DNA of 64,000 nt from Ruegeria marisrubri (GTDB lineage: Bacteria; Pseudomonadota; Alphaproteobacteria; Rhodobacterales; Rhodobacteraceae), in NCBI RefSeq assembly GCF_001507595.1, contig NZ_LQBQ01000012.1:124001-188000 (forward strand). Direction: 5' to 3'. The notes beneath the pieces are model-generated. The model did not search any database and was not told where the DNA came from. It was given only the letters and a program-made list of their open reading frames with translations. Made by a program: the position numbers and the translations under genes. Shown here one piece after another: positions 62,631 through 64,000 of the stretch. The first letter of the stretch is position 1. Every line of letters begins with the position of its first letter.

Positions 62631-63599
62631 TCAGACCTTGATGTTCGTCAGCATGCGCATCACGACGAGGTTCGCGGTCAGCATGATGCCGACAAAGAAA
62701 CAGGCCGGGATAAACCAGGGATGATCGATTACCCCGTCGTAGTAGCCCGGATCGTTGACCAGGATCACGAGAAGGCAAAAGAGGGGAAAGCCCGACAGGA
62801 ATTTTCCCGACCACTGAGCTTCGGCGGTGATCGCCTTGACCCGGCGGAACAGGCGAAACCGGGCACGGATCACCTTGGCCAGACCGGCGAGAATCTCGGC
62901 CAGGTTACCGCCGGACTGCCGCTGAATCGCGACGGCAACGGCAAGAAAGCGTAAGTCCTGCATGTCCAGCCGTTCGGCCATTTCCTTTAGCGCCTCGCCA
63001 ACGTCGCGGCCATAGGCGCTTTCGTCGGCGATGATCCCGAATTCGGTGGCAAGAGGGTCTTCCACTTCCTTGGCGACGATCTGGATCGCCGAAACGAAGG
63101 GGTGACCCACACGCAGAGATCGCACCATCAGTTCGACCGCATCGGGAAGCTGCTCTTCGATCATGCTCATGCGCGTCTTTGCCTTGCGGTTGACCCAAGC
63201 GTAGACAGCCCCGATGCCGATTGCCACCGAGATGGCCGCACGCACCGGCGTGTCCGTGCTGGTGCCGATGCTGAGCCCGATGAAGGCAAAGACAGACAAC
63301 AGGGCCATGATCATGATCAGTTGGCTGGGCGTGAAGGCGATCGCGGCCTTCTGGGCCTTCTCGGCAAGCAGCGAATAGAGCGGAATGCTCTTGGTTTTCA
63401 TGTGCTGCTGCATTTCCTTGCGCAGCTGTTCCAGCACCTGTTCGCGGGCGGCACCCTTGTCGAGCATGTCCAGACGGCGATTCACGCGGCTGTTCAGGCT
63501 GATGGATTTGCCGAATGCGACCAGGTAGATGCCTTCGACCAGCGCGAGGACGCCGAAGAAGATGAGGCCGTAGATCAGTGGTTCCATGCTGAGTTGCAT
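62631..63599 (-). CDS. tadB: Tad inner-membrane platform protein TadB
   Basis: 322-residue type II secretion F-domain protein. It has an N-terminal transmembrane segment, a membrane pair around residues 95-135, the F domain (QLPDAVELMVRSLRVGHPF, then RQSGGNLAEILAGLA) and two C-terminal transmembrane segments. It follows tadA by 9 bases. Confidence 0.92.
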   Translation of the reverse strand: MQLSMEPLIYGLIFFGVLALVEGIYLVAFGKSISLNSRVNRRLDMLDKGAAREQVLEQLRKEMQQHMKTKSIPLYSLLAEKAQKAAIAFTPSQLIMIMALLSVFAFIGLSIGTSTDTPVRAAISVAIGIGAVYAWVNRKAKTRMSMIEEQLPDAVELMVRSLRVGHPFVSAIQIVAKEVEDPLATEFGIIADESAYGRDVGEALKEMAERLDMQDLRFLAVAVAIQRQSGGNLAEILAGLAKVIRARFRLFRRVKAITAEAQWSGKFLSGFPLFCLLVILVNDPGYYDGVIDHPWFIPACFFVGIMLTANLVVMRMLTNIKV

Positions 63600-63608
63600 A
63601 ATCGTCTC

Positions 63609-64000
63609 CTACATCGTGGTCGGATCGTAGATCGACGGGGGCAGGTCGAAGCCCCACAGACGGAACCGTTCCGAGTAGTGGCTGCGGACACCCGTTGCGG
63701 TGAAATGCCCGATGATCTTGTTGTCCGGTGTCAGGCCGACGCGCTGGAAACGAAAGATTTCCTGCATCGAAATCACGTCGCCTTCCATGCCGGTTATTTC
63801 GGTGATCGAGGTCATGCGGCGCGAACCGTCCTGCAGGCGGCTGGCCTGCACGATCAGATTCACGGCGCTTGCGATCTGGCTGCGGACCGCCTTGATCGGC
63901 ATTTCGATCCCGGCCATGGCGATCATGTTTTCCAGACGCGAGATGCCGTCACGGGCCGAGTTGGCGTGGATCGTGGTCATCGATCCGTCGTGTCCGGTAT
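63609..64000 (-). CDS. tadA: Tad secretion ATPase TadA/CpaF (C-terminal part)
   Basis: The frame is open to the window edge, so only the last 130 codons are seen. It contains the conserved segment of PilT/VirB11-type ATPases: GHDGSMTTIHANSARDGISRLENMIAMAG with its His box and Arg residues, then QIASAVNLIVQASRLQDG and RRMTSITEITG. It powers Flp pilus assembly. The internal ATG at 63980 is not the start. Confidence 0.95.
   Translation of the reverse strand, partial: TGHDGSMTTIHANSARDGISRLENMIAMAGIEMPIKAVRSQIASAVNLIVQASRLQDGSRRMTSITEITGMEGDVISMQEIFRFQRVGLTPDNKIIGHFTATGVRSHYSERFRLWGFDLPPSIYDPTTM

Noticed and set aside
1-64000. CRISPR arrays, insertion sequences, tRNA or rRNA genes
   Set aside because: None could be recognised on either strand by reading; a formal tRNA and repeat search was not possible.

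Overview
The window reads as chromosomal DNA from an alphaproteobacterium of the order Rhodobacterales, most likely the roseobacter group. This rests on high GC, a phosphatidylcholine synthase, a DUF1127 gene followed by what looks like a CU-rich-loop 'cuckoo' small RNA, a complete Tol-Pal operon running into tilS and ftsH, a Tad pilus locus with its own prepilin peptidase, and many short ATGA or TTGA stop/start overlaps. I see no rRNA, tRNA, CRISPR array, insertion sequence or prophage. About 60 protein genes fill nearly the whole window.

Layout. 1-4.5 kb: 3' part of a molybdenum formate dehydrogenase alpha subunit, then a lower-GC pair (methyltransferase, GFA-domain protein) and a hotdog thioesterase. 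4.5-10.4 kb: tamB and tamA on the minus strand, for outer-membrane protein assembly. 10.5-13.6 kb: remains of a purine/ureide catabolic locus (apparent puuD and uraD tail fragments, a frameshifted allA), a GAPDH gene, a small secreted protein and an intact allE. 13.7-17.7 kb: a small secreted protein, a lone gcvH, a 2-hydroxyacid dehydrogenase, and an acyl-CoA dehydrogenase with a thioesterase. 17.7-25.1 kb: truA, then ycjX, a GNAT acetyltransferase and ycjF overlapped as one unit, a VIT-family transporter and a DUF2339 membrane protein. 25.2-32.7 kb: ileS, ogt, a GreA-like protein, pcs, xerC, DUF484 and a transaldolase. 32.7-38.8 kb: priA, a YeeE/YedE transporter, an MFS transporter, prmA and a small membrane protein. 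38.8-42.7 kb: DUF1127 with its putative sRNA, ruvCAB behind a near-consensus LexA box, an unrecognised protein and ybgC. 42.8-51.1 kb: tolQ-tolR-tolA-tolB-pal-cpoB-tilS-ftsH. 51.4-54.5 kb: fhs, a chorismate mutase and folD. 54.4-58.2 kb: pdeM with an Lhr-like helicase, and a DUF4405 protein. 58.2-64 kb, minus strand: tadA (partial), tadB, tadC, two TPR lipoproteins, tadV and an AAA ATPase with an HTH-like N-terminus.

Themes. Envelope biogenesis and integrity are served by TamAB, Tol-Pal, FtsH, Pcs and the Tad export machine. One-carbon flow is served by formate dehydrogenase, Fhs, FolD and GcvH. Ureide catabolism appears broken by an internal deletion plus a frameshift. The observations I rate most worth follow-up are the DUF1127-linked cuckoo-type RNA, a similar CU-rich hairpin directly upstream of the ftsH ribosome-binding site, the fossil purine locus, and the uncharacterised AAA ATPase at the end of the tad operon. 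No feature clearly amounts to a wholly new multi-gene system.
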